Shown here in pieces: positions 15,159 through 24,382 of a DNA stretch of 64,000 nt. Position numbers and translations under genes: made by a program. This DNA is from Pontibacter mangrovi (GTDB taxonomy: Bacteria > Bacteroidota > Bacteroidia > Cytophagales > Hymenobacteraceae), in the NCBI RefSeq assembly GCF_006385705.1, contig NZ_VFRQ01000015.1:1-64000 (forward strand), read 5' to 3'. The notes under the pieces were generated by a model. That model searched no databases. It was not told where the DNA came from and saw only the letters and a list, made by a program, of their open reading frames with translations. Position 1 is the stretch's first letter, and each line of letters opens with the position of its first letter.

Positions 15159-15288
15159 GGCTAAAATTGTATTAGATTAGTGAAAAGCTATTGGGGGTTC
15201 CCCAACAGCAAATGGTGTATAACTATGTAAGTTGTCTTTCTAAGATAACAGCAGTCGATGAGAAGGCCAGCTCTTGGTTGAGCTATAA

Positions 15289-17934
15289 TTACAGCTGCCC
15301 TATCAGCTCCTTAGCCTTATTCAGGTTGTAAGCTCCCTCTATAGCTTTACTCTCAAAAACCATAAAATAGTTATAGCCAGAACCAGCCAGTTGTGCCCAC
15401 TGATTGCCTAAACGGCATTTTGCTTCGCTGTCTGAATTATCCCGATCATCTCCCTTCGTTTCCAAAAGTATTACCCTTCCAGACTTCGTGTAAAGTATGA
15501 AATCAGGGTAATGGTTAGACTTGAACCCGTTTATGGCAAAGCCCTTGCCACGGCCCAGGTTACGATGCCAGAACAGTACATTTGGCAGGCCTGAAAGCTC
15601 CATAATGCTGCTCTGTTCAAAATTGTTCATACTTCCCTCGCGCTCATAAAGTGAGCTGGCAACCGGCGCACCCAGTGCACCGGGCACCAAAGTCACAGGA
15701 AACTTCCAGTTTGCAGCTGCTGTAATTTTTCCAATCTTCAGCTGCTCATTAAAGCGCTGTTCTGCATAGGCGTCAGCCAGTGATCGGATCTTCTTCTTTA
15801 TCTTATCGGTGTAGCTATACTTGCGCGACAGGAAATCCCGAAGCTGTTCGGTTGTTAGCTTGGAAAGAATCCGCTCCACGTAGATTTTTACCTCCTGTTC
15901 AGCGATAGGGTACATGTTGCCGATAAGCTGCATGATCTGGTGACCAATGTCTTTTACCTGGCTCTCCTTAGGCTTTGCCAGAATGTACTCGGCAATGGGA
16001 TCCTTTACCTGTTGCTGCTCAATCTTCGCGAAAGACGGTGTGAAGTCATCCTTCTTGGCCTCATGCAGATCCACCTTGTACATATCCGATGAGATGCTGT
16101 CAAACGCTACTTTAGTATCCTCATCGGAAAGCCGGAAACCTTTTAACAGCACCTCCTGATTAAGTAGGGCAGCACCTGTTTCCATATCGAAAATAGAGCT
16201 GGTGGGTACTTCCAGGAAAAACTGCGGCAAGACTATCTGCTGTGCCGTTTCTGCAAAGGCATCCCGCATCTGGTAACGCTGTACTTTTTCACCCATTTCA
16301 GAAAAGATGTTGTCAGTATTCGATTTCTCTTGTTCCTTTATCCGCTGCTCTGTTTCAGCAACCTGCTGCACAGCCATTTGCTCGATCTGTGAAATGACGG
16401 AAGAGGAGGCAGTAGGAGGTAAAGGAGTATCAAGGCTATAGCTAATGCGACCGGTGTCGATCTCGTCCTCATTGGGTGTCTCCGGGTACTCCTCTGGGAA
16501 GAATGCCTTGTTCAGCGATTGCTGAGGCGTTTCCTCTGGCTTTGGTGCCTCCGGCAGTGCATCCTTATGGCGGTAGTCTTTGCTGCTGAAACCGGATGCC
16601 TGCAGCCCTTTTACAATATTCTGCAGCGTTTCATTAAACTTGGCTGAGGCTGTGAGCACGTAGGACACGTTCAGCAAGGGGTGGCTGTGTTTCATCACAT
16701 AGGGCTGGCGCAGCACCCGACCCAGTATCTGCTCCACATCCACGGCCGAGGACTTGTCGGCCAGGGATGCCAGTATGTAGGCAAAGGGGCAGTCCCAGCC
16801 TTCTTTCAGGGCGTTTATCGTAATGATGAAGCGGACCGGGCATTTCTCCGACATTAGATCCACGCCCTTCAGCTCGTCTTTGTTTGCTGTTTTTATCTTG
16901 ATCTGCTCCTCCGGAATGCCCAGTTTAAGCAGTTGCTGCTTCAGCTTGTCGAAGGTGGTATTGTCTTCGCCGGTGCGTGGCTGCGCCTGAAACAGCACGA
17001 TCGGGCGTATATAGCGGCCTCCGTTTTTGTGTTGGGCCTTGGCCAGCTGCTCCAGGTTCTGTTGCAGGTGCAGAGCGCTGTTCACCACCTCCGTTTTGTC
17101 GTGGTGGTTATACACGATTACAGGCAGCTTTACCATGTGCTCTTTCTTCAGCTCAATGGCAGGCACCAGGCTGATGATATTGCTGTTCTCCTTTGGCGTG
17201 GCGGTAAGGTCCAGCAGGAAAGACGGATTCAGGGCCTGCAGCATGTCCACACTCAGGTCGCTTTCGGCATTGTGGCTTTCATCTACCACTACCACAGGGT
17301 TCAGGCTACGGATCACGTTGATCAGCGCCGTCTCGTCTGTATTGTCCAGCAGGTGAGAGGTGTCTTTATAGTGTTGTGCGAACTGCGCCAGTTGCCCGTT
17401 TTCCTGGTATACTTTGCGGTCTTCCTTGCGGCGGGCACGCAGGCTGGCAAAGCTCATGACGATGATGGTGAGCTGCTCCTGCACCACCGTTGGGTTGAAG
17501 TTAGCCCCCTGCAGCAGATCGTCTTTCCGGTATACTTCTACGCGGTGGTTGAAGAGGGCATCCAGCTTCTGGCGGTAAGGGTGATTTGGGTCGCTCAGGT
17601 TCTTTACCGTCTGGTCCAGCAGGTTACTCCACGGCACCAGCCATACCACGGCCTTGGGCTTTTCTACCGGGAAGGCCCTGAAAATGGTGCTCAGGGCATT
17701 GCAGGCAATAAAGGTTTTGCCACCAGCGGTGGGTACTTTAATGCAGATGCTGGCTGCCCCCGGCACATTGTTTTTGTAGGGGCGCATGCCCTCGCCCGTT
17801 AGCGGGTTGTAAGGGCCTATTTTGTCCTCCCAATACTTACTGAAAGCCTCCCCAACCAGCTTGTGCTGCTGGGTATACTCCAGAAATGTTTCGAGGTCCT
17901 GTATTACCTGCTGCTGATATGTTTTTAACTCCAT
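15289..17934 (-). CDS. res: Type III restriction enzyme, Res subunit
   Basis: An 881-residue DNA translocase/endonuclease. The N-terminal SF2 helicase core has Walker A VPTAGGKTF (GGKT at 71-74), a DESH Walker B (VVVDESHNAES), and motif VI GRVLRQP. The C-terminus has PDFILYTKSGRVILLETKG, a PD...ExK nuclease motif. Length and order match EcoP15I-type Res, which cuts 25-27 bases from one of two head-to-head unmethylated sites and needs Mod for recognition. The gene lies downstream of mod in the same direction, separated by about 220 bases that hold a small gene remnant. Confidence 0.92.
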   Translation of the reverse strand: MELKTYQQQVIQDLETFLEYTQQHKLVGEAFSKYWEDKIGPYNPLTGEGMRPYKNNVPGAASICIKVPTAGGKTFIACNALSTIFRAFPVEKPKAVVWLVPWSNLLDQTVKNLSDPNHPYRQKLDALFNHRVEVYRKDDLLQGANFNPTVVQEQLTIIVMSFASLRARRKEDRKVYQENGQLAQFAQHYKDTSHLLDNTDETALINVIRSLNPVVVVDESHNAESDLSVDMLQALNPSFLLDLTATPKENSNIISLVPAIELKKEHMVKLPVIVYNHHDKTEVVNSALHLQQNLEQLAKAQHKNGGRYIRPIVLFQAQPRTGEDNTTFDKLKQQLLKLGIPEEQIKIKTANKDELKGVDLMSEKCPVRFIITINALKEGWDCPFAYILASLADKSSAVDVEQILGRVLRQPYVMKHSHPLLNVSYVLTASAKFNETLQNIVKGLQASGFSSKDYRHKDALPEAPKPEETPQQSLNKAFFPEEYPETPNEDEIDTGRISYSLDTPLPPTASSSVISQIEQMAVQQVAETEQRIKEQEKSNTDNIFSEMGEKVQRYQMRDAFAETAQQIVLPQFFLEVPTSSIFDMETGAALLNQEVLLKGFRLSDEDTKVAFDSISSDMYKVDLHEAKKDDFTPSFAKIEQQQVKDPIAEYILAKPKESQVKDIGHQIMQLIGNMYPIAEQEVKIYVERILSKLTTEQLRDFLSRKYSYTDKIKKKIRSLADAYAEQRFNEQLKIGKITAAANWKFPVTLVPGALGAPVASSLYEREGSMNNFEQSSIMELSGLPNVLFWHRNLGRGKGFAINGFKSNHYPDFILYTKSGRVILLETKGDDRDNSDSEAKCRLGNQWAQLAGSGYNYFMVFESKAIEGAYNLNKAKELIGQL

Positions 17935-17984
17935 TTAGGCTCCCGTTCGTCTGTTGGTTTTTTTAGAACTGGCGTTTAGCTTTT

Positions 17985-18153
17985 CTACTTCTTTATCGGA
18001 ATCGGCTTAACTGGCGACTTCCTCTTACTGAATTGTTCAAATTTTTCTAATAGTTGCCGGTTTATCCAGAAAGTATACACCCTCTTTTATCTGATGATCG
18101 GGGGTAGTATAGAAGAAGATAGTTGATTCCGGCGGGTTTTGCTGTGCTGGCAT
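17985..18153 (-). pseudogene. Possible RhuM-like gene remnant between mod and res
   Basis: Just after the mod stop a 38-codon frame opens with ATG at 18153. It contains STIFFYTTPDHQIKEGVYF, which recalls the N-terminal strand pair of RhuM-family proteins often found in R-M loci. It stops at 18037. A second frame then continues with LLEKFEQFSKRKSPVKPI to a stop at 17985. An internal deletion plus frameshift of a longer gene would explain both pieces. A genuine tiny gene cannot be excluded. Confidence 0.35.
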
Positions 18154-18156
18154 ATC

Positions 18157-19740
18157 TTAAAACCTTGAAATATCTCTCGGTATCTTTTTGAAAACGATGT
18201 TATACTTCTGCAACAGCTCTTTGGGAAGCAGGCAGTTGTCGGCATACATCACATACTGCTCTGCCTTGTGCGTGACGGTGGCCAGGAAATCGTAGTCAAG
18301 GTTTGTGATTTGGTCTGGCTCGTACACAAAATAGTAGGCGGTGTGGTGCAGGCTGCCCAAAAAGTAAGCATCGGAGCCAGCGACAGGGGCAGGGTAGGGG
18401 CTGCGGGTTTCGGAATACCAGATGTATTGCCGCATACGCTCCAGGCCCACTGCCTCGTTCAGGTTGTGCTCCTCATCAAACAGGCACGGGCCTAATGTAT
18501 AATAGGTAAAGTCGCCGCCTGTGCCTGCTACTGCTTTACTGCCTTCGCCATAACCCTGCATCACACGCTTCACACGCTCGGCGGTTATACTTTCGGCATA
18601 GTCTTCCATCTCTACCAGTATAAACCTGCGGTTCCCGCCATCCTCTTTGTTCAGGTTCAGCACGGCATGGGCGGTGGTGCCGGAGCCCGCGAAGCTATCT
18701 AGGATAATAGAGTCTTTCTCGGTAGCAAGTCTAAGAACTCGTTCTACTAACAGGCTAGGCTTAGGAGTGTCAAACGAAGCTGACTCAGGAAATAGAAGAT
18801 TGATTTCATTCTTTGAGGTTCTGTTGCTTCCTACCTCGTCTTTCTTCCATAAAGTACGCGGCACAAGATCCGACACCTCAGAAAGATAACGCTTTATGCT
18901 TGGTCTAGCACTTCCGTTTGGCCCCCACCATATCCTACCATCTTTATCTAAATCACGCAACTTCTCTTCCGAGATACGCCAGAACCTTCCTTGCGGAGGA
19001 GAAAAAGACCTACCAGTCGGTCCCTCAATGGTATACAAGCCCTTTGAGTAAGGCTTGTTAGCATATGGATCACCTGGCAACCAAGGCCCCCTTGGATCTT
19101 TGTCTGGATTAGAATAAATAGAATTGGATACCTCATTCCTTGGGAGTTTGTTCGGTACCCAATCAGTACTTTTAGAATAAACCATGATATAGTCATGGTC
19201 AGTAGAGAACTGTCGAGCCGAATTGCGGGGAGAGTCTGCTTTCTCCCATATGATGTTAGTAACGAAATTACCTACGCCAAATACTTCGTCCACTAGAGGT
19301 CTTAGAAATCCTTGTGCATTATCATCTATTGAGATGAAAATGGCACCATCACTTGACAGCAACTTGTGCAGCAACTTCAGGCGCGGGTACATCATGCAGA
19401 GCCATTTGTCGTGGCGGGTCAGGTCCTCGCCCTCTTTGCCCACCACTTGCTGCAGCCACCGCTGTATTTTAGGGTCGTTTACATTGTCGTTGTACACCCA
19501 GCTCTCGTTGCCGGTATTGTAAGGCGGGTCGATGTAAATGCATTTCACCTTGCCCTCATACTCCGGCAGCAGCGCCTTTAGCGCCTCCAGGTTATCACCG
19601 TGTATGATCTTGTTTGCGGCTGCGGCGGGTGCAGTATGCTGTTCGGTGGTGAAAGTATAGGCAGGCTCCAGCACCCTGAAGGGCACGTCGCGGTGGTGGT
19701 TCACTACTTTTTCTTTTCCAATCCAGTGGAGCGTAGGCAT
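18157..19740 (-). CDS. mod: Type III DNA methyltransferase, Mod subunit
   Basis: A 527-residue beta-class methyltransferase, counted from the ATG at 19740 (MPTLHWIGKEKVV); the open frame runs 72 codons further upstream, but that part is Cys/Phe-rich and unlike the family. Motif IV is DPPYNTGNES (71-80), and motif I follows later as DSFAGSGTTAHAVL, the beta-class order. The region between them is the target-recognition domain. It methylates adenine in one strand of an asymmetric site and gives Res its specificity. No simple-sequence repeat suggesting phase variation is visible in the coding region. Confidence 0.92.
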   Translation of the reverse strand: MPTLHWIGKEKVVNHHRDVPFRVLEPAYTFTTEQHTAPAAAANKIIHGDNLEALKALLPEYEGKVKCIYIDPPYNTGNESWVYNDNVNDPKIQRWLQQVVGKEGEDLTRHDKWLCMMYPRLKLLHKLLSSDGAIFISIDDNAQGFLRPLVDEVFGVGNFVTNIIWEKADSPRNSARQFSTDHDYIMVYSKSTDWVPNKLPRNEVSNSIYSNPDKDPRGPWLPGDPYANKPYSKGLYTIEGPTGRSFSPPQGRFWRISEEKLRDLDKDGRIWWGPNGSARPSIKRYLSEVSDLVPRTLWKKDEVGSNRTSKNEINLLFPESASFDTPKPSLLVERVLRLATEKDSIILDSFAGSGTTAHAVLNLNKEDGGNRRFILVEMEDYAESITAERVKRVMQGYGEGSKAVAGTGGDFTYYTLGPCLFDEEHNLNEAVGLERMRQYIWYSETRSPYPAPVAGSDAYFLGSLHHTAYYFVYEPDQITNLDYDFLATVTHKAEQYVMYADNCLLPKELLQKYNIVFKKIPRDISRF

Positions 19741-20160
19741 CAGGTAAGGGTGGTTTCTGGGTTTGCTACAAAAAGGTAAAGATAGCAAGGTTTCGGGAGA
19801 TAAGCGCACGATAAAAATAGTACTATGGCGCAAGTGCCTATCACCGCTTTTGCAGGAGCTCACCCATTTTTTTGCATAAAATATATAAAAGCAGTTCAGT
19901 AATATATAAAACCGTAATCTGAAATGACTTGTAAAACAGGAACAGCAAAGGTGCAACTGGTGCTGTGCACTCCTTGCAAGGAACTGTTGTGGCGGTACAG
20001 CTTATTAGCTCCTTTGCAATTAACTACATGTAAGATAGCACTACCAGCATGGATAACAGTCAACATAACACACATAACAACGGCAAGCATCAGGGTGGCG
20101 GGGATGCGCGGCGTAACCCGGCCCATGGCCGAAAGGCAGCTGCGCGAACATAACAAGTAA
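19741..20160. other. Intergenic stretch upstream of mod and of the SPW-like gene
   Basis: Divergent promoter region. A short frame from ATG 20049 (MDNSQHNTHNNGKHQGGGD and on to residue 34) stops at 20153, seven bases before the SPW-like ATG and in a different frame. It may be a frameshifted N-terminal part of that gene. No clear -7 box was found for either gene. Confidence 0.4.
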
Positions 20161-20541
20161 ATGCACGAAGGCGGAGGTGGTGACGGTAAAGGCAAGGACC
20201 ATGACATGGAAATGAACCCCGAGATGCGCCAAAAGATGCTGCACATGCACCACATGCAAACGCTGTGGGTTTACTGGATGATCATCATCCTGGGGGTATG
20301 GGTGCTGCTGTCTCCGCTGACCTTCGACTATGGGAGGGCGGTGACCGAGCCCAGCGGCGGAAGCGAAGTGTGGCTGAGTATGGAAGAGCGGGTCGCTTTT
20401 ATGAAATGGAGCGACATCATCAGCGGGGCACTGCTTGGTTTGGAAGTGGCTGCCCTGGCTGTACCCTTAGGGCCTAAAACAGAAGTTTATGCCGAGTGGG
20501 GACGAGTACATCAAGTAAGGCACTACCGACTGACGCGGTAA
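20161..20541 (+). CDS. SPW-repeat-like membrane protein, probably truncated
   Basis: A 126-residue protein. After a His/Met-rich soluble N-terminus (DHDMEMNPEMRQKMLHMHHM) comes one hydrophobic helix WVYWMIIILGVWVLLSPLTF with the SPW-type turn, then a loop and the start of a second helix KWSDIISGALLG. Full-length SPW proteins of Bacteroidota continue with more helices and a second repeat. Here the sequence becomes hydrophilic (PKTEVYAEWGRVHQVRHYRLTR) and stops. With the possible frameshifted extension upstream, this looks like a decaying gene at the edge of the metal island. The His/Met richness fits metal-rich neighbours. Confidence 0.5.
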   Translation: MHEGGGGDGKGKDHDMEMNPEMRQKMLHMHHMQTLWVYWMIIILGVWVLLSPLTFDYGRAVTEPSGGSEVWLSMEERVAFMKWSDIISGALLGLEVAALAVPLGPKTEVYAEWGRVHQVRHYRLTR

Positions 20542-20667
20542 AAGTGCAGGTGCGGGAGGAACATAAAAAAGAGAAGTTGAGGAGGCCCTGAAGCCTGCAC
20601 AGCATCAGCACGTACCCTAACTGACCGTTATAAATAGTTTTACAGCAAATGGAAAACTCAAACTGAT

Positions 20668-20907
20668 ATGGAAATAATAAAGTTTAAGACAAACGTCGTG
20701 GATGAGGAAGCCTTGTCCAAAGTGGCACCACTTTTAGATAAAGAAGAAAGGATAAGCAAGTGGAGCCTCGACACGGAAAGCGCAGAAAAGGTGCTGAGCG
20801 TGTCAGGCACGGGGCTGGACCCTCAGGTAGTTGAGAGCGCAGTAGAAGAGGCCGGGTATAAGGCTGAAATTATACGTGTAATGGGCATTAGTGGCGGAGA
20901 TTTGTGA
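20668..20907 (+). CDS. HMA-fold protein lacking the metal-binding cysteines
   Basis: A 79-residue protein with the length and rhythm of a CopZ-type HMA domain: strand EIIKFKTNVV, helix EEALSKVAPLLDKEE, strand SKWSLDTES, strand KVLSVSGTG, helix DPQVVESAVEEAGY, strand KAEII. It aligns along its length with the CopZ at 46745-46954 (FKTN, V.P.L, W..DT, KVL.V), but where CopZ has NCGGC this protein has VDEEA. No Cys is present at all. It cannot bind Cu(I) in the usual way. It might bind other ligands, act as a partner or decoy, or be drifting. Confidence 0.65.
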   Translation: MEIIKFKTNVVDEEALSKVAPLLDKEERISKWSLDTESAEKVLSVSGTGLDPQVVESAVEEAGYKAEIIRVMGISGGDL

Positions 20908-21041
20908 GCCTAACATAAAAAATAAAGTGTGGGCGTGGGAATAAAATAAATTGAAAACAGCCTTGATAGCAGCAGGCGCAGCATAAAAGCAACTGCACTT
21001 GATTACCGTTTATAAATGAAGACCAATCAATATCTAAAACT

Positions 21042-22400
21042 ATGAAAAAGCTGTACTTGTTTGTCTTAACACTTCCACTATTGCTGAATTACGCTTGTAC
21101 TTCAACACCCTCTTCTGACGTCGCAGATGCAACGGCTTCACAAGAAGCACAACCTGTGGACTCGGTAAGCCTCCAAATGATTGCCGCTGATCTGGTCTCC
21201 CCGGTGTTCCTGACGCAACCACCTAACGACGAGCGGCTTTTTGTGGTAGACCAGGTAGGTGTGATTAGAGTGGTGAAAGACGGCCAGCTACAACCGGAGC
21301 CATTTCTGGATCTGCAGAGCAAGATTATCAAGCTTAAAAGTAAACATGAAGAAAGGGGGCTGCTGGGCTTAGCCTTCCATCCGGAGTTTAAAAGCAACGG
21401 AAGGCTCTTTGTATACTATAGCGCCCCGCTAAGACCGGATGCCCCTAGTGGCTTTGATCATACCAGCGTGGTGGCAGAATACATGGCGACAGGAAACAAC
21501 CGCGAAAAAGCCGACCCCAACTCAGAGAAAGTGCTGATTAATGTGAACCAGCCGCAGGATAACCATAATGCCGGCACGCTCATGTTCGGCCCCGATGGAT
21601 ATCTATACATCAGTTTAGGCGACGGTGGCAACAAAAATGACATCGGGGAAGGGCACGTCACGGATTGGTATAACAAAAATGACGGTGGCAACGGCCAGGA
21701 CGTGAAACAGAACCTATTGGGCAGTATTTTGCGCATCGACGTCAACAGCGGTTCCCCTTATGGTATTCCTTCGGATAACCCCTTCGCTGGCAATCAGGAC
21801 GGCATGAAGGAAATCTATGCCCATGGTCTGCGTAACCCCTACCGCTTTTCCATCGACAACAAAACGGGTATGATCATCGCTGCTGACGCGGGGCAGGTGC
21901 TGCGCGAGGAGATCAATGTTATCCGGAAAGGAGCGAACTACGGCTGGAACGTGAAAGAAGGCACGCTGTGCTTTAATGCTGCCGACAACAAAAACCCGCT
22001 GCCTGACTGCCCTGACCAGGACAGCCTGGGGAACAAGTTTGTGAACCCTGTCATAGAATTCAAAAACAGCATGACCTACCCGGACGAAGGATTGGGTATA
22101 GTGAGTGTTGGTGGCTACGTGTACAGAGGAAACAAACGTGCAGCCCTGAATGGGGACTACCTTTTTGGAGTCTGGACCCAGCACCACGGCAAACCGGACG
22201 GGGCCGTTTTTGCAGCAAAGATGGCTGGCGAGCAGGGGCCCTGGAGCTACAGGAAGCTTTACTTTCGTGACAAGCCGGGCAGTGCATTTGGGCACTACGT
22301 GCTAGGCTTTGGACAGGACAACAGCGGGGAGGTGTACATTCTGGGGAGCGACGAGGAAGGCCCAACCGGCAAGACAGGGAAAGTATATAGGATTAATTAG
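21042..22400 (+). CDS. PQQ-type sugar dehydrogenase lipoprotein (GSDH family)
   Basis: A 452-residue exported protein. The N-terminus MKKLYLFVLTLPLLLNYAC carries a lipobox with C19, followed by a Ser/Thr-rich linker. The rest is a six-bladed propeller of the glucose/sorbosone dehydrogenase family: ERGLLGLAFHPEF, QDNHNAGTLMFGPDGYLYI, SLGDGG, AHGLRNPYRFSID, NYGWNVKEG and GGYVYRG are all family landmarks. It would oxidize aldoses with PQQ if the host makes or imports it. Its place in a metal island is not explained by function. Ca-binding and PQQ-binding residues were not checked individually. Confidence 0.85.
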   Translation: MKKLYLFVLTLPLLLNYACTSTPSSDVADATASQEAQPVDSVSLQMIAADLVSPVFLTQPPNDERLFVVDQVGVIRVVKDGQLQPEPFLDLQSKIIKLKSKHEERGLLGLAFHPEFKSNGRLFVYYSAPLRPDAPSGFDHTSVVAEYMATGNNREKADPNSEKVLINVNQPQDNHNAGTLMFGPDGYLYISLGDGGNKNDIGEGHVTDWYNKNDGGNGQDVKQNLLGSILRIDVNSGSPYGIPSDNPFAGNQDGMKEIYAHGLRNPYRFSIDNKTGMIIAADAGQVLREEINVIRKGANYGWNVKEGTLCFNAADNKNPLPDCPDQDSLGNKFVNPVIEFKNSMTYPDEGLGIVSVGGYVYRGNKRAALNGDYLFGVWTQHHGKPDGAVFAAKMAGEQGPWSYRKLYFRDKPGSAFGHYVLGFGQDNSGEVYILGSDEEGPTGKTGKVYRIN

Positions 22401-22511
22401 TTGTAAGAATGGTAACCATTATAAAAACATAAATGATAAGCTATTACATACGGCTGTGCCAAGTTGTTTAATATGTGCAGTTTTGAATCTAAAGGCGATT
22501 ATTTAATATCT

Positions 22512-23339
22512 ATGATAGAAGATAAACACTTGGAGACAAATCCACAGGAGGTTGTTTTAGACCGCTCGCCCTCTGCCAGAAATATCCACGCAATAGTTTT
22601 TGAGGAGGCTGAATCCGAACTGAAGCGGTCTTCACCAGCTTTATTATGGTCTGGTTTGGCGGCTGGGCTTTCGATGGGTTTTTCCATGATCTCGGAGGGA
22701 TTGCTGAAGGCTTATCTACCGGATGCAGAATGGAGTATTTTAGTATCTACCTTTGGGTATAGCATGGGCTTTCTGATCGTGGTTCTGGGCAAGCAGCAAC
22801 TATTCACCGAGAACACGCTCACACCAATACTGCCGCTGCTGCACCGTAAAAACATGGCTACGTTCTTGAATGTCGGGCGTCTTTGGGGGATAGTGCTTTT
22901 CGCCAACCTGCTGAGCGCTTTAATTATCGCTAGGGCAATCGCCTATACCTCTATCTTCGAGCCGCATGTGATGAAGGCTTTTGAGGCGATAGGGAAGAAG
23001 GCAATGGAGCCGGGTTTTGGCACTACCCTGTTGCGGGCGGTGTTTGCTGGCTGGCTTATCGCCCTGATGGTATGGCTCTTACCTTATGCTGATGCCGCCC
23101 GGGTTTGGGTAATTATAATTATTACATACATAGTAGGAATTGGCCATTTTAGCCATGTTGTGGCAGGTGCTGTCGAAACCTTTACGCTTGCTGCCACACA
23201 ACAGGTTTCCTGGTTCGATGTGCTGGGGAATTATATCCTGCCCACGCTTATCGGCAACATACTCGGTGGCGTGATCTTAGTAGCAGCCATCAACTATGCC
23301 CAGATTAAAGCAGGCAGGTTTAAAAAGGGTAATACTTAG
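22512..23339 (+). CDS. Formate/nitrite transporter family channel
   Basis: A 275-residue protein from ATG 22512; a TTG 48 bases upstream is in frame but less likely. A soluble N-terminus of about 45 residues precedes six membrane helices. FNT family features are visible: the GLAAGLSMGFSMISEG segment in helix 1, GKQQLFTENTLTPILPLL after helix 2, and GIGHFSHVVAGAVETF with the conserved pore region in helix 5. The architecture is like YfdC, a FocA/NirC relative with an N-terminal extension. Substrate is not predictable; small monovalent anions are usual. Confidence 0.85.
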   Translation: MIEDKHLETNPQEVVLDRSPSARNIHAIVFEEAESELKRSSPALLWSGLAAGLSMGFSMISEGLLKAYLPDAEWSILVSTFGYSMGFLIVVLGKQQLFTENTLTPILPLLHRKNMATFLNVGRLWGIVLFANLLSALIIARAIAYTSIFEPHVMKAFEAIGKKAMEPGFGTTLLRAVFAGWLIALMVWLLPYADAARVWVIIIITYIVGIGHFSHVVAGAVETFTLAATQQVSWFDVLGNYILPTLIGNILGGVILVAAINYAQIKAGRFKKGNT

Positions 23340-23566
23340 CTTTTTATACATGCCTGCTTCAGCATCTCGGTCATTTGTATGCAACACTCTTTTGTGCGTT
23401 GAGTTAGCAGGACCAACTGATTACTGCCTTCTTTCGGTGTGCCGCTTGCGGGTAAGCGGCGGAATAAAATAAAATTCCCTTCAGGTTGTAAGAGTTAAAG
23501 AAATCCAACTCTGCTTAAATATTCACGTTTCTATATACTTTACTTCAACAACTATAAAACCATAAA
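23340..23566. other. Intergenic hairpin region after the FNT gene
   Basis: GCCGCTT/AAGCGGC (23441-23460) forms a 7-bp stem and is followed by GGAAT/ATTCC around an A-rich loop. No T-tract, so termination is uncertain. Confidence 0.35.
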
Positions 23567-24046
23567 ATGGAACACGCTAACCAAAATAGTAATATGAAAG
23601 GAAGCTACACAAAGTTTGTATTGATGCTGGCCTTCTCTTTTGTTGCGATGTACATCACCATGTACATGAACACGTATCAGTTTGACCATGTGTATTTTAG
23701 CATGACACGCTTTTACATGTCCTGCCTGGGTATTTCGGCAATGGCCGTGATCATGTTTTTGTTCATGAGAAAAATGTACAAGAACAGAACAAAGAACATG
23801 GCAATTATTGCAGGAAGTATTCTCTTGTTTATAAGTGCTTTATCTCTTGTTCGCGCACAAGAACCAATCGGCGATGTGCTTTGGATGAAAGCCATGATCC
23901 CGCACCATTCTATTGCCATATTAGCCAGCGAGCGTGCTGACATTAAAGATCCTGAGGTAAAGAAACTGTCGGAAGAAATAATTAAAGCGCAGAGAAAAGA
24001 GATTAGTGAGATGAAAGCAATGTTAGAGCGCCTGGATAAAGAATAG
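23567..24046 (+). CDS. DUF305-domain membrane protein
   Basis: A 159-residue protein with three N-terminal membrane helices (about 15-35, 48-68, 78-95). The C-terminal soluble part has WMKAMIPHHSIAILASERA and KLSEEIIKAQRKEISEMKAML, the DUF305 signature with the paired His. DUF305 belongs to a four-helix, ferritin-like/copper-handling superfamily and is common in metal-resistance islands. The exact role is unknown; periplasmic Cu/Ag binding is the usual guess. A strong terminator follows at 24181. Confidence 0.8.
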   Translation: MEHANQNSNMKGSYTKFVLMLAFSFVAMYITMYMNTYQFDHVYFSMTRFYMSCLGISAMAVIMFLFMRKMYKNRTKNMAIIAGSILLFISALSLVRAQEPIGDVLWMKAMIPHHSIAILASERADIKDPEVKKLSEEIIKAQRKEISEMKAMLERLDKE

Positions 24047-24180
24047 CACCTGCTCTAAACATGCAATTATTGAAGATTGGTCGGATTAAACAGTCTTGAG
24101 GCGCTACACACATGAGGTGTAAATTGGGTTTAGCGCCAGAGGGTAAGTATCTCTAATCTCGATTAACTACACCAAAAAGT

Positions 24181-24222
24181 AACAGCCCTGCCTCTCTAAG
24201 AAAGGCAGGGCTGTTGCTTTTT
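24181..24222 (+). terminator. Intrinsic terminator after the DUF305 gene
   Basis: A 13-bp perfect stem AACAGCCCTGCCT/AGGCAGGGCTGTT (24181-24193 and 24203-24215) followed by GCTTTTT. It lies 134 bases beyond the DUF305 stop. Confidence 0.85.
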
Positions 24223-24240
24223 ACCTTATACTCAATTGTG

Positions 24241-24356
24241 TGTTGTCATTTCTACCAAAGGGAGAAATCTGTAATGCTTTGTGCAATAATTCAGATTTTC
24301 CAAAGCTATACTCGCTCTCTTAGACTCTCGCGTTAAGAGTGTTCGAAATGACAGAA
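24241..24356. repeat. MITE/REP-like intergenic repeat with GTCATTTC ends
   Basis: Ends GTCATTTC (24245-24252) and GAAATGAC (24345-24352) face each other. Inside lie GAGAAATCT and CGAGTATAGC-type segments characteristic of a dispersed intergenic repeat that I recall from Pontibacter/Hymenobacter-like genomes. It separates convergent genes. With the terminator it accounts for most of the 24047-24382 gap. That it is multicopy in the host is recall and needs a genome search. Confidence 0.5.
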
Positions 24357-24382
24357 AGTTGCTAAAATACTACAGCCAGCTA

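Noticed and set aside
16933-17802. A 289-codon plus-strand frame within res
   Set aside because: Antisense to the helicase core of the Res subunit, whose motifs are intact.
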